A stretch of DNA of 64,000 bases from Bryum argenteum (GCA_037043015.1 CM073328.1:2095409-2159408), one strand, 5' to 3'. Shown: positions 49,701 through 63,339, counted from the stretch's first letter. Notes: a model not told the origin generated them from the letters alone. Numbers and translations: made by a program.

Positions 49701-50004
49701 AGGTCCAGATATGGTAAAAGAAAATCAGTAACCGGGAATATGATTTCCACAAGAGTACCTAGTCAGGTAGCTCTGCTAACCGGAGAAGTTATGGAACCAA
49801 AGCTCCTATCTAGCAAGAGCCCAGGCTGCTAAGACCCGTCTTACGATAGTACGATGTAATTGAATATTTTAGACTTATATGAATCCCCACTTGAGTATAG
49901 AGAAATGGACTTACTGCGAGGATGATGAAGCAGAACGCGCCGATGGTTGCAATAAATAAAATTTGTGTTCTTTTCCATTCATTCGTTAACTGCCAGTCCG
50001 CCAT
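46761..50004 (-). CDS. Peptidase M50B-like integral membrane protein
   Basis: Nine coding exons: 50004-49915, 49110-49015, 48724-48640, 48235-48114, 47882-47858, 47659-47576, 47268-47239, 47110-47005, 46827-46761. All junctions are GT-AG and in phase, giving 234 aa, the length of the plant M50B-like family (Arabidopsis At1g67060 type). Residues 48-52 are HEASH, fitting the zinc metalloprotease HExxH motif, inside LLPFKLITVFLHEASHA. GSSFWGMVLIVASTN, FLILIWVLEELTVVKILRYV and VIFLAAAVYLGLVSL are hydrophobic membrane segments. DIYDDLISRRVNSSDAEKFA and a CPCPC motif are family hallmarks. The second zinc-ligand motif of classical M50 proteases is not obvious, so activity is unproven. Exons of 25 and 30 nt (WFLRFLCL; GVMNCLFSIY) are supported by family alignment. 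The ATG at 50004 starts MADWQLTNEW, like relatives. Confidence 0.93.
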
Positions 50005-53000
50005 TTTGATCAAGCCAGAAGACGATCACAAGTAGCTTTCCTCTTGTCACAGAGGAAAAATTGCAACCTGGACCGTTCCCAAATGCACAATATTCTGTTC
50101 GCAAGTCTTCTTCTCTATGAGACGAAAGACTTCCTCCCGCCTGGAACGTTGCAACAGACTAATGACCGATTCAGCTCCTCCTTCCTCTCTGCGAGAAATT
50201 CACTGCAAACACACGATACGTAAGCAGAACGAAAATGCTCGACCTAACAAGAACCTCGAACCAGATAAAAGGCAATTCGATTTTCTCTTCAACAAGACTG
50301 CGTCACACTGAACGCATTCCCCTTAATCCAACTCCCTTCACCAACTTCAAACCTAGAAAACAAGCAATCAGGAATGAAGCTCTCCCTCTAACACGAACGC
50401 ACACTAGCCAAGCAAACTATCAAAAATGCAGAATGAAGCACAACCAAAAAAAAACCTCCGCTACAAAATCCGAACGTCTCTAGATGTCAATCAAAATGCC
50501 ACAACATCGATCTCACTCCGGACCGAAATCTCAAACCTAGAACAAATCTATCTACTAGAGATACTAAAACAAATGCAAGATGAAGCACTTCCAGAAAAAG
50601 CAGAATACAGACAGTCTCGACCTGGGACGCGATTCCGCCAAATAAAGTCTAGGCTAAAGTCGGTGTGGTCCAGGGGCGGGAGATCCAAGAGCAGGGGCGT
50701 GCATACCGACAGAAGGAAATGTGAGCGTACCGGTGGCGATGGAAGGCGGAACACGGGAAACAGGAGTGAAACGCGTCCGTCCCCTTCCCTTCCCGTTTTG
50801 AAAACAACGTTAGTTCTTGTTCGTCAGCTGTTCTTCTGGCTGGCTGGCTGACTGGCTGGCTATGGCTGCTTGACGTCGGGGCTCCTCTGCAATGATCGTC
50901 AAAACGCGCGGGCTGGGCGGGGTTAGCGGGTTCGTAAGTTACTTCCGTGCGCACGATTTTCATCCACTTTCATTTCCTTTCATAGATTTTCAAATTTGTG
51001 AATACGTACTCCTATCTTATATTTAAACATTCATGAGTTGAGGGTTTTGAAGAATTGTTGGTTATGTATAGGGCAATCCCCTATGACGAGGGTAGTATGT
51101 AAAAGAATTCCCTGACGAGGAGGGTGTAGCCCTATGAGAAGGGAGATTATTTTACATGTTGCCCGAGGAAGCGGGGATTGGCCGGCGTAAGCCTCCGTAT
51201 AAAAAAAGAAAAATTTTGTTTCTTTATGCCTATCGCTTTCTCGCGACGGCTCCTGTAACAACTCCCATAAATGGACGGCGCACTATTTCATTCCACTCGT
51301 ATTAGGCATTGTCTATTATATTCCACTCATACTCCGGAATGTCTTAAACAGCGACTCCTTTCCTCTGTAAATGCATGTGTAGTGAAAGGAATTTCAAATG
51401 GAAATGCGTGAGCTCTGACAAAAGACAACCGGAATTGAAACATATGATAAGGAAAAAGATGCCAAATGGATGATAAAGAATCCAATTGTATGGATGGACG
51501 GAATCCCCGTACTCCTAGGTCCCGCGGGGACTCCCTTGTAACAAGGAGATTACACGTCATAATCAGTCCTCAAAATCAAGGGTCTTTTTGTTGCGGGTGT
51601 TTACGTGGTTTTCTAACAAGTGATAATTTTCCTTACTATCCATCTTATATATGTTATCATGTATATCAACAAAGTCTATAGGGTTTGATCAAAACTTGCA
51701 CATCACTAAGAAGAATGATATAAGGGATGGACACTCCAAATCATATACAGTGATCAACGTAGCATTGTACTTGAGGCTTTGGCAAGGGTTTGTACACCTT
51801 GCTAGGTTGTGTGGAGGCCCTTGCCATGAGCTAAATATGTGTAGACTCAAATCTCGTGGAATAAATATTTTTAAACATCTTCGTTCTTGAGATAATATAT
51901 GTCTATATAGTTCATAGAAGCATATCTGTTGAGGGTGAAGGTGGAAGTCTTCACTTTCCCTTCAATAGAATCGATATTTATAAAAGTGTTTTAAACTTTC
52001 TAAGCCTTGAGTACAAGAGCTAATTAAGTCAACATGATTTTCAAGTATATTATTGAGTTTTTGGGGTTCTAAAATAGAGTCTTATGGAGTAACAATTAAT
52101 AGCAGCGAAATCAGATAGCAAACCAAATTTAGTTGCTATCCAAGCAATAGATATGTCCATCATGAATTCTTGCAACTAAGGAAAAAAGTCATAGCTATTA
52201 TTTAGATTTAGAATAATCTATTGTTTTCTAAATGAAAAAAGTAATTGAGGCGTACATTTCTTATTCAAAAGTTTGAATGAAATCAAAGAGGAGCATGACT
52301 CAAATCCTTAAAATAAAACATCATCAAGCATTTAGAGTAAGTGTCTATCGGTTGTGGTTAATTGATTTATGTTCCCATGTCAAAAGTCAACTACATTTGT
52401 ACTTCAAAGGTACAGAAGTAGCTTCTAAGAGGATTTTACATGTTTTCTTAGTAAGGGAATTTAATCAAAATTTTGAAAAACCAAACAACACAACCACTAT
52501 AAAAATAAATGTCAAAGAATCCCTAAAATTCTATGGAGGCTGTTGAGATTAATTCTGGTGTACAACGTCTTTGATTAATCACTAATACCACCCAACCAAC
52601 ATGTTACATATTGTGTGAAACCAACATTCAGGTAACTTGTACACTTTGGAGGAATTTGAAGCTTCTAATCTCTTAAATGCGAGCCAAAAAAATTTAGAAG
52701 CAAAAAAATTTGATTTTTTTTTTTGGCAGGGTACGATTTTTCTCAAACGTTCTCAAGTATGAACATGGCTTTTGCACAACCAAACTTCTTTTCATTTAAT
52801 TGTGACCTTTCATATTAAAGTTCAAGTCTTGGTCGCTTCAACAATCCATCATGCATTGTAGTGTCCAAATACTCTTGCTTTATAAATACATCTACAATCA
52901 ATACGTGTCAATTAAATTATGAGACATGCAATCAATTTGTACCTTATATCAATTTTATTATCCATTAGTTGAGCTAAAATTTTCTTAACAACCGGAAGGC

Positions 53001-53459
53001 ACTTGTTTTCAGCCTTGAGTTTTGAAAACCATCCGTACTCAATGTCCAAAACCAAATGGTCAAACCTTTTGATCTTGCCTCATAAATTCACTTTAAGTTT
53101 GTACAACAAAAGTTTAAAAGGTCTCTAAGTAACTCAAAAGAGCTTGGGGGGTTATAGACCTTTCAATTCAGGGGGTTAACTGATATTTGACTTTCCCTTT
53201 TGAGTTTACTTTTCGACTCATCCATGGTCTCTCAGAAATTTTTAAAAGGTTAACCGGGCCTATACAGTCTTTTTTAAATCGTCGCCGGATATAAACCGAG
53301 GGTCAGTACCGGGCTTCAATCCGGGCGTCAGTACACAGCCCTAACAGAGGCCTTTTAGCTTGGCACGACGATTTAGGGTTTCTCTTTCGCGCTTGCTCGC
53401 TATCTCTTGCCCCCTCGCGCGAGCTCCATCGCCGTCGCCATCGCAGCAAGCGAGCGACC
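50005..53459. other. Divergent intergenic region between the M50B-like gene and RPS10
   Basis: The first 900 bases are GC-balanced and should contain the M50B-like promoter and 5' UTR, including a GGCT microsatellite at about 50836-50861. From 51000 to 53200 the DNA becomes AT-rich and repeat-like without a supportable gene. The last 200 bases contain the RPS10 promoter, with TATAAA at 53290-53295 and a doubled cgggc/gtcagtac word at about 53302-53334. Confidence 0.55.
53371..53382 (+). promoter_or_regulatory. Telo-box in the RPS10 leader
   Basis: ATTTAGGGTTTC contains the AGGGTTT telo-box that is typical of plant ribosomal protein genes, followed by a pyrimidine stretch (tctctttcgc). It lies about 80 bp upstream of the start codon, probably in or just before the 5' UTR. 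Two more tttagggttt words lie in the first intron, near 53717 and 53788. Confidence 0.7.
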
Positions 53460-54644
53460 ATGTTGATTCCCAAGAAGAACCGCGTGGAGGTCTACAAGTA
53501 CCTTTTCAAGGAGGGCGTCCTGTACGCCAAGAAGGATTACAATGCCCCCAAGCACCCCGAGATCGATGTGCCCAACCTCCAGGTTATCAAGCTCATGCAG
53601 AGTTTCAAGTCCAAGGAGTACGTCAAGGAGAACTTCGCCTGGCGCCACTACTACTGGTGAGTTTTCTTATTCGCACATCTTGCCGTGAGAAATCTGCACT
53701 CTGGAAACATGTGTCAGGTTTAGGGTTTTCGATAGCTCTCTTGGCATTGGCGCTGTAATCCTTGATTTTGTCGTGAAGCTTTTTGTTTAGGGTTTACGCG
53801 CGAAGTCTGAGATAGTTCAGCGGTCGATTATCTATCACTTTTCGGAGTTGAAACCCTGCATTGTTATGTTCTTTGGGACAATTCGCTAGGTGTTGTGAAA
53901 TCGTAGTCATGTTCGTCTGCTCTCTAGCATTTTCTTCGTTCACATCTGTACTTCTGTTCTACCTATCTCCTTGAAGAGTGGCGGTTTTTGTCATCGAATG
54001 TATTTGTGTTGTAATTGCTGCTCCGAATCACGATCAATGAGGACTGCTACAGTCGAGAGATATTTCAGGGATTTTGGAGTGGAACTGCTCTATGGTGAAT
54101 TTTTCCAATAATACGTGATATACATCCGAGTCAATTTACATAACCGGATATGAACTAATCAGACTGCGTCATATATTTCTCAATAAAGAGGGTGCAACTC
54201 GTAGATCGCGTTACCACTTCGTGTTTTTGAAGGAGGAGGGGTTCCTGATTGGAAGATTCGATGTTCATATAGTATTGTTGGGTGTGGTCATTCAGGTACT
54301 TGACAAACGATGGAATCGAGCACCTGAGGACGTACTTGAACTTGCCATCAGAGATTGTGCCGGCGACGTTGAAGAAGTCCGCACGTCCCCCAAGCAGGCC
54401 CATGGGAGGTCCAGGAGGAGACAGACCTCCTCGTGGTCCACCCAGGGACGGAGACAGGCCCCGATTCGGTGACCGGGAAGGGTACAGAAGCAGCGGTGGC
54501 CGTGGAGGAGAAGGCGGCTTCGGAGGAGACAAGGGCGGAGCGCCTGGAGAGTACAGACCCGAGTTTCGGGGTGGACGCGGTGGGTTCGGCCGTGGAGGCG
54601 GAGGCTTCTCTGGCGGAGCCCCTGGTGCTCCCAACGCCGAGTAG
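53460..54644 (+). CDS. RPS10: Cytosolic 40S ribosomal protein S10 (eS10)
   Basis: Two exons, 53460-53656 and 54296-54644, joined within a Trp codon (TG/G) to give 181 aa. The N-terminal S10/plectin domain (about residues 3-95) begins [20 protein letters not shown] and continues through [27 protein letters not shown] and [17 protein letters not shown]. The C-terminal third is rich in Gly, Arg and Pro (RGG-type, about 115-175) and ends GAPGAPNAE, as in plant eS10. eS10 sits on the head of the small ribosomal subunit near the mRNA entry side. The start codon is clear from homology. Codon use is markedly GC-rich at third positions, as expected for a highly expressed gene. The 639-bp intron sits at the conserved HYYW/YLTNDG position. 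Confidence 0.97.
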
Positions 54645-55720
54645 GCTGTTGCACTTTTGGAACTCCCTGTTTTTCTTCTTTAGGAGCTTGAAAAATTGCG
54701 GGTACTCAGTGGAACTGAGAAGCCATGTTATGTCACATTTGCTGAGATTTTATTATGAAAATACACACCTTCCTGGTTCACAGTTTTGATCACTGCCGAG
54801 CTGAGGTCGAAGACATTTGCCATGGCGTTTCTCTGTTGATACTTATTATGATAATCAGGGAAGTTCCTTCTGTTCGTACTATTGTTTGTGACTCCGTCGA
54901 AATTTGCCAAGTCACACGTAGCTGCGAGGAGGGTATGCTGTGCATTTCTCGGCAGGTGTTCAGCTTGATCATCAGGGAAACTGCTTGTATGATGCTCATG
55001 GTACAGGGTATGTGCATACTGAGATCTGCTGTTTTGTTGGAGTTTAAACTGCAAGAACTACGTCAAATTCACGGGGGGCTGAGGAGTAGTTATAGAGGGC
55101 TAGTTTAAGGCAGGACGTTCGCTGGGGGCTCTTTCTATCTATCTAAGGGACTGACCTTAGCCTTAATTATCATTGTGGCAGTATCACATGTGTAGAGTGT
55201 GCACCTTTTTCTATTACTCACACACCTGCAAAGAGCTGTACCTCACCCGATGTGATAACATGGCGGCCAGTAACAAATTGTACTGGATCATGTCATATTC
55301 TTCTTGGATTGTTTAAATCCGGAAAATGACAAAAGTAAGATCACATGAACAAACTTAACCGAAACGAGGTGAACTTAAAACCATGAGACCAGCATGCCCG
55401 TTCGTACTGTTCCTCGTGGAGTAAATCTCACATCCAGAAATCTAACCAGGGAACGGAATAATTCTCAAGGCTAGTGGAATCAAGATGAATCTGTTCAGCA
55501 GAAGCTAATCTTCACACTTAGAAAAATCCTCAACTGACAATGTGGTTGATGAGAAAGTCCGATCAGAGTGTTAATGCAAGAGAGACTCCACTATGAAAGT
55601 CGTGTTCCCTCGTCATCCTTGAGCACCCTCCAGTTGTTGGCAAATGAAGTTCACTTCATCAGTTCCTAAACTTCACAAGATGGGGCTCAACTACCAAACC
55701 AAAACGCAGTTTCCAAACGC
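54645..55720. other. Convergent 3' region between RPS10 and MRE11
   Basis: Contains the 3' UTRs of the two converging genes. Open frames on both strands at 54728-55108 show no family resemblance and probably reflect UTR sequence. No terminator-like structure is expected or seen. Confidence 0.6.
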
Positions 55721-58700
55721 TCAACTCCGTAGAGAACCCCAGCTGGACCGTTTCTGAAACATCACCCAGAGCGAGACTCTGTTACAACTTCTGGGATATA
55801 CTCATGAGTCAAGTGCTCAATGAAAATATCATTCTACCAGTGTTCAAAAGATAAATGCTAATATAAATTGAAGTGGGAAATCAATAGCCGACAAGACTGA
55901 GCCCAATCCGATCATGGGGAATACAACTTACGATAAGGAGAAGGGTCAAGAGAGTTACTTGAGATGATGGTGTAGGTGTGACTTTCTTTGGAGCTGGATC
56001 CTCATCGTCGTCCTCATCCTCCACATCGTCATCGATGTAAGTGTTACGTGCTCCCCTCGCGCTGGATCCAGCTCCTCGTTTAGAAGCAGCACTGGTCTTT
56101 CTTCCCCTCGGGGATGCTCTTGTTGACGTTCTCTTCTGAAAAAAGAACAATCTCTGATCAATTCGACAAATCATCGTAGGAGTAGTATCAGCCAGTCGAG
56201 CATTCTCAACTTACAATCTTTGGTGCTGGTTCCTCGTCCTCCTCGTCACTCTCATTGTCCGGTTCAGAAGCCTCGTCATTGCTCACAACTACCGTCCTTG
56301 ACGAAGCAGCAGGTCTGTGTACAAATAAAAAGGAAGCATTTTTACAATAGAGCTTCGAAATCCATGAATTTTCAAGCCCCTATTGACATGTGTGTGTGCC
56401 ACAATATGAAGAATTTTTATACGCCAAGTACCTAAGTGTCTCTACAGTCTGATATTAATTACCGTAGAAGCATCAGGGCATTCTTAGTAAAATTTAATCC
56501 TGATAAAGAAAATGACGACTATCGTATCTCAGCCGTTATCGAGCAGCTGTAACAAAGATTGATTTACTTTTAAAAAGCTAAGAATGCTGCAGAATCTGAC
56601 CGACACTCGTACAAAACTAGCATACTTCCTCCAGACACAATGCTTTTTTGAAGACCCTAGCATCAGAGACCCTCATGAATCACAAATTCTACGACTGGTT
56701 TAAGCTTGTAATGACGGTTCATTCAAGGAATCAATAAAGACGGGATTGCTTTAATATTTGAGGGCTTGGCTTATGGGTACCCTGGAGTCACTGCTTCACA
56801 TGGCATTTTATCGTCTAATTAACAGCAGATCTTCTTTGCTGCAGTTCAGAACCAATAACATACAAAAACATAACAAGCATGATTGATTCTAGCGATAAAC
56901 AGAACAAGCATATGTTCACGATCTCACCGTTTGGGAGGTCGAGGTGCTGCAATTACATTCAATGTTGTTTGAGTCAGACCTCCATGGGAACCTCGGCCTC
57001 TACCTCTTCCTCTACCTCGGCCACGGGGGGTATCAGTATCTTTCGCCGCAGGTGCTTTTCTAGCTGGTGCTTTTCTCTTAGCGGCTGCCGTAGTTGCCGC
57101 AGGAACATCGTCGTCACTGAAAGGCCTATCATCGTCGTCATCCTGTCGGCTTGTGCCCGCTCGCTTGAAGATTCAAATAGAACCAGGGTCAATACAATTG
57201 AACATATATCATCACTTTTATTTCAGCTACAAAATGACGAATCGGTTCAAGTGGAGGAAATCAGGTTACCTGAGACGTGCGCTGCTCTAAGGGATCAGTA
57301 GGAGTAGAAGATGATGCTTCTCTATACTTGGGGATGGATGCTTTCTCACGTTGCTGTAGAATCAATACAAGAAAATTGTGTGATGTCAATAATGAAGATC
57401 AGAGAGACCTGAAAATTTCAGAATCATGTAGCAGGAAGTTGTACCTGCATATGTTCGGTCACTTTCACAATCACATCGTCCTCTTGTAGTTTGTCGGACA
57501 TGACTTCCTCCACAAGCTTATTCTGCACCAACACCGTGTGATTCACCAAGCATTAGTAGGATCGAAGTGAAATAAGAGAACAACATTCAGCCATTACCGT
57601 CTAAGGATTTACCTGTGTATCGTCCAAGTTTTCTTGGAGACAGTCCGTGAACGCAGCCTTGTCATCCTTATTCACAAATTTGTGCAGTGCCATACCTAGC
57701 TCTGAAATTGGCAAAATTTCCATTTTCTGCCACATTGACACTTGGACGACATCAAAATGACTGCATTTCAGACATTTCGAACCAGGGAGGTAGTATATTC
57801 ACCATACTTAGGGCACAGCTGCAAGACCTATCATCAATTGAAACGAGGAAGTCACAGATAAAGCTAGTTGTTGAATTAATAGCCACAAAAGAGGGTGAGG
57901 GGCGCACCATGTTGGTCTCAGCCAGAAGAGCCTCGATATTTTGTTGATTCAATTCTTCAGGACGAAGCTTTTCCTCCTCTTCGACTTTACCTGCTTAAGC
58001 CCGGTCACATAAGTTTGTGAAACAGCTATATATAAGGGTCACATGCGATCATCTCCTAAGTTTGTTTTCAGTTGGTGTTAACTTTGATGTAAGTTTCAAT
58101 GTGATCCGAAGGACTGAACAATAAGCTAGACCTGGTATCGCATAAGCACCATAAAATAGGCAATAGATATCGTGTTTATTACCAAATATTTGCAGAACGA
58201 GATGACCTCTAAGACGAGACACAATATTCAGTATAGCAGAATAGTACCAGACCTTCAGCATTAGTTCGCCTTTTGGGAGCTTTTGTGAAAAGTAGAATAT
58301 CATGGGGATTAGCCACCTGTAAATCATCAATAAAGTTGAAAAGATGCAGTAGAAAGGCTGTTTGAGCAGTAATATGGCGATAAAGGAACGACAAACTAAT
58401 TGACGAACCATTACATGCACAATTCTGAGTCACCAACCTTTCCAACGAACTTCTGTCCAAACCGCTGTGGATTGATTGTTGTGAAGCCTGTGTAATCCAC
58501 CTGACAGCAAGCGGGAGCAAACACGAAATCTCAACTACAATATTAGAGCCAAAATAACAGTCTCTCGTTCCACCAGTAAACCACAACAACAGTATAATGT
58601 TGAGATCGTGCTTCACAAGTAAAAAGCCCCAGCTTCTTCAACTCAGAAAGGTTTCTTTTACCAAATTCACCGAGCAGAAATAGGTGAGAGACGGACATAA

Positions 58701-61700
58701 AGTTACTCACCCTCAAACGGACTAAGGGCAATATGGGTTCAGCGTGAACATTCTCAGCAGCAGCTTCTGCTATCAGATCTTGCACCTACATTTGAATTCA
58801 CCGTTCATGTATCATGCACGCTACACAAAGGAAACTTCATAGAAGCCAGACTTTAGCAGTTGTCATTTCTCACAGCAGTAGAAATTCGACTCACCAAGTT
58901 ACCGAGGTACTCCAGAACTGCGGATAGGTCATTAGCGTCCAGATCAACAGCTTCTTGCAGAGATACCTGACATCACATCACACCACACATGTAGAGATTG
59001 AAAATTTTCCTACTGAGCGGGGAAGTGATCCGGCTTTGTAAGATAATTGATACCATATGCAACAACTGCTGAGCAATGCCATAATCAAGAATTAAGATCT
59101 TCTAGCTGAACCACTATAGCAGCTACTCCGCACAAAAAAACAGCTCCTGTACGCTGAGGTACCCGCTTATGTATACGGAGTATTCCGACGGCAGTCCAAG
59201 ACACATATGGGGAGACCTCCTGCTACAAGCGACAAGGCGATGTCTGTACTCATCTACTCACATTCTTATACTTGAATGGTCTCACAGTTTTTAAAGGAAT
59301 CTTGGTTGGTCGATAGTGGCCACCCTGGAGCAGATACACGACAGTCAGTACCTAAGCACTTGATGAGGAGCCAATCCACAAATATTCTAATTAACATCCC
59401 CTCACATAGGGCCGAAAAAACCTGAAACTTGCACATATAAATCTTGCTGGGGAATCAACCTCTAAAAAGTATGTCAAACCACGACCACCACGTACCTTGA
59501 CTTCTAAGAGAAGAACATGCTTCGGTTTAGACTCCCCATCAATAAGCGAGGTGGCCACTGATGAACCCGGTTGTGTGATATGAAAATCCATTCCCAATAC
59601 TTCCTGCACGGTACCACAACATTCAAAACTGCTGTACAAATAAAATTGGCTACTTATCAGCAAGGAAAGGAAATGTAAACGACTGGACAATGTAAACCAA
59701 TTCTATACAAATAGCACAGACAATCTCGGTAGAACTGACATGAAACAGAAGAATACCTGTGGATCCACGAGGCACTCGTGCTCATGGCCCCAAATTACAA
59801 AATCCAAGAACTTGGCCAACATATGCTCATTGATGGCATTTTTTGGATTGGCCTTCAACCTGCATGAGAAATGAGTCACCCCACAGCAGATGTACACAAG
59901 GGCTGAGTGAAAATGCATGCTCACAAGGAAGAGGGAGCTTTCTGACCTATTCTGATGCAGAACGAAGATGTTGAACCAGTCTGAACTAGGGCAGTCTTCA
60001 GTGCTTTCAGGACGAATCCACTGCACAGCATGTGGAGTCTGCACTAAACCGATGGCAGTTACAATTAGCCAGATGCATTAAAAATAAAAAGTGAAAGCAA
60101 ATCAAACAGGCTCTTTCGTGACAAAACACCAACTGTAACTGACCTGAAACATACGATTGAGGCGCTCATCTCGAATGTTTCCGAGTCCATAAAGGGCAAC
60201 ATTGGTGGTGCCCTGGAAACAAATGTAACTGTGAGTTAATCATGATTACACAACTTTCAGTGCAACTGACACGAGATCAGGACTGCATCTTACCTTTCGC
60301 AATAAAATCGGATGCAAGGTGATATTACCTACGCCACTACCTCCAAGTGCAACTTTTCCAAAATAATTAACGAGATTGCAGGCCGCCAGAATATCGAGCG
60401 CTGCCAAATTATCCTGCAACCACAGGGGATCATAAGAACAAGTACAGCAACGGCCAGAACAAGCAGTAATGAACTACTAAAGGAAAACCAACGTCTGTGA
60501 ATTGTAAGCATTACATACCACACCAGCAGGATCATCGTGATTGCCATGGATGGAGAAGACCGGCAGCCCAACATTAAAGTTCGGATCTTCATAGTTGACG
60601 AGTCCAAATCTTGAACAACACCAACACACAAACATCAGAGTAGATCCATAACAAGGAAATCCATCTTCAAAGAGGATTATGGTGCTCTCATGAACTACCA
60701 AAGATCCCATCCACTACAACACTACATTCACGAAGATATCAATGTTGGAGTTCCATAACTGTCCTGTTAGTGACATTGACACTCATTAAATACTGCATCT
60801 AATCAACGTAGACATTATAATATGAGCAACCCTATGCAATCGTCGACGATCTTCTGAGAGGGAAGTAAAATACAAATAGTGACTATCACAGAAAATGGCA
60901 GAAATTTACTTATTCGGAAAGTTGATGGTCTGGTCGCTAACGACTTGGAATTGAATAGGTCTGTCGTTCATGCAGTATTTCCGAAGAATTTCTATAGTGC
61001 GCACGAGAGTGGAGCGCGATGGCTTGTTTTCGTGAAACAAGTCTCCTCCCAGAAGTACAAAATCCACCTGCCATTGATGCTCCAACAGTCCATCAAAGAT
61101 TCAAAATGCTTTTCACATCCAAAACTTAATGTAACAGGATTTGACCCGAACCTGACGCTGCGAGGCGATGGAGCAAATCTCTTCGAAAGAATTGAATGAG
61201 TCGTAACGGCGAACCTCATCACTTTCTAGATAACCTACATGACAATCAGTTGCCACCAGAATCCGCAGAGTGTCAATGTCGGCCGCCCTGCACACGATAA
61301 AATCTCTTAAGCACCAAGAACTAACATATACAGCACTACTACAAATCTTACCAAAAAAAAAATTTAAATAACAAACATGCCTTCTATTTAGCTGTAGCGC
61401 TCAACGAGTCACACATTTTACGCTTGTCCAAGGCTTAAATTCCTGATAAGAATTTTTCGTTCCCTTCTCCTTCAATATTCTTCTGCAGTATTCAGTGCAT
61501 GCTGCACTTAAACCCTAAACCCTTGCTGTTTCTAAACAATTCAGAGTCTAAATTGGACTTAAAATCTTCGAAGAATAATGTAATCGCTTGAAATTCAAGC
61601 CCTAAACAATCAGCTGGCTCTACCATCGAGAAGAGGTAGTGGCGGCAAAATCGACACAGAACTAATTCTGTAAATTTCGAAAAAGTGATTGATGTTGAAT

Positions 61701-61747
61701 CCAATGCATTGCAAGAATAGAGAGAGAGATTACAGAGGCACGCACAT
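55721..61747 (-). CDS. MRE11: Double-strand break repair nuclease MRE11
   Basis: Twenty-two coding exons: 61747-61734, 61287-61152, 61067-60910, 60609-60519, 60413-60294, 60212-60144, 60038-59947, 59859-59757, 59603-59496, 59324-59262, 58966-58895, 58785-58711, 58500-58438, 58316-58253, 57990-57908, 57726-57613, 57522-57445, 57353-57270, 57163-56928, 56314-56215, 56135-55959, 55753-55721. They total 710 aa (Arabidopsis MRE11: about 720). The phosphodiesterase domain shows all metal-ligand motifs: D19-H21 (TDCHVGY), D59 (GGDLFH), GNHDDP (N126-H127), H224 (VLHQNR) and WGHEHE (H252, H254). The capping/DNA-binding domain follows (about 290-470). The tail has a Gly-Arg repeat (about 575-587), acidic patches and a final WGSLRS. 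MRE11 works with RAD50 and NBS1 in break sensing, end resection and meiosis. Exon 1 (14 nt, MCVPL) is the least certain part; it fits phase and the usual short N-terminus. All other exons are well supported. Confidence 0.96.
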
Positions 61748-62612
61748 GACGACGATGATCGTGGTGAAGAGGCGAAGTTGGAACCATGCCGCAGAAGAAA
61801 CGACGACGATGAAGTCGACTTCGAGTTTGAAGGTGTTCTCATTTGCAGTGTGAATAGAACCCACAGTTTGGGGCCTTCACTGTGACGCTCCTCATTTGAA
61901 ATCTACTATGTAAGGCAGGTGCTTTGTTTTGATCCTATGCATCACCAATCCAATCAGTGCGCATGAGGTGTCATTGGAAGCGGGTATTTTCGTAGAATTG
62001 TGGAAAACAATCAGATTGCGAAACTAGTCGACAGATCCCGCGATAATGAATTTCCAAGTATTTATGGTTCGAGAAATATTGGAATTTATTTGTGCGAGCG
62101 TGGCACCGCAGCTGGACATACTAGTATACATACATAAAATCCGAATGTTATGTATATGGGTACTTATTTTAGATCTTATATATTAATGCAAAATTGGATC
62201 CAAGTGAGTGCACAGATTATTTTAGAAAATATAGACACATAAACATATTTTAGAAAATATATACACAGAGAAAAAATCGGAACTCATCAATGGTATAGCT
62301 CAATAAGTTTCAAACTATGGAGTGATTTAAAAAACAAGTTTTGACCCGTGTCCTCTGAACATGGACATCAAAAGCGTAAGATCAAAACTTATGAAAACAT
62401 TCAAAAAATCTATACCTAGGTATAAAAAGAATTATACCCTATTAAGAATCCTCCAGCTACGTATTTTTTTAATACCTATGTTTGAATTTTTTACATGTTT
62501 TTTAAAATTTTGATATGACTTTTTTGATGTCCGAGTCCAAAGGATACATGTTAGGACTTCTATATACCGATGTTCTCCAGACAAAGATTTTTAAAAAATA
62601 GTATTTAATTAA
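61748..62612. other. Upstream region of MRE11
   Basis: The first 150 bases probably contain the MRE11 5' UTR and promoter; GAA/GAC-rich triplets flank the proposed start. Further right the sequence is AT-rich, and no other gene is seen. Confidence 0.5.
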
Positions 62613-63327
62613 TTTGTGAGTAAAGTCCTTCTCGTCCTCATGGGTAAGCCCTTTATTTGGTGCTTTTCAAAAACAACCCCCTATCCTCGGTTCTCTCGTA
62701 GATGGTCCTCCTACTTTTTAAGATTTATAGGATGTCCTCCCTTCCCTTCTTCTCGGTTCCCATGCTTTGGCCCGTTCCCCGTTCCCATCAATTCTTCTCA
62801 GTTCCCACAACTTTTCTTTTTGGTTTCCGTCTTTTGTTCCCGGTTCCCATCATTTGTTTGTAGTTCCCATCATTTGTTCGTGGTTCTAAATATTTGTTAG
62901 TAGTTTCCATCCTCCTTTCGAAATTCTTATCCTTTAATTTCGAATTTCCAATTCCCCTCTAATGTTTCCTTGATCTCCCCTTCACTCTCTCTTTGCTCCC
63001 ATTTCTATGTTCCATTTTCTTTGTCCCTTTTAACTCCTTGTATTCTTATTATTGGAATCTAATAAACTCTTAATAACAATCAGAGACCATTTACAAAAAC
63101 TCTTCAAAATCTTTAAAACTCTTCATGTAGTGTATATATGACCAAATGATGATGGCCATGACCATGACCATGCATGTATTTACTTTGTGACTAAGATCCC
63201 CCTCATCCGGATGGGTGACTTCTTTATTTGGTGCTCTTCAAGAACTACCCCTTACCCTTGATTCTCTCATTGATTGTGTCCGCTTCCTTTATAAGAATTA
63301 TAGCATATCCTCCCCTCCCTTTGTCTT
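62613..63327. repeat. Two diverged direct copies of a 140-bp repeat
   Basis: 62613-62755 and 63184-63327 share, in order, tttgtga-taag, ctc-tc-ggatgggt-like text, tttatttggtgct-ttcaa, ccct-g-ttctctc and tcctcccttccctt. They lie 570 bp apart in the same orientation. The interval between is pyrimidine-rich with repeated ggttcccatc words. Probably parts of a repeat family or an LTR-like structure; no coding capacity. Confidence 0.65.
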
Positions 63328-63339
63328 TCACTGTAAGAG

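Noticed and set aside
54155-54654. Proline-rich and arginine-rich frames opposite RPS10 exon 2
   Set aside because: Shadows of the Gly/Arg-rich RPS10 C-terminus on the other strand.
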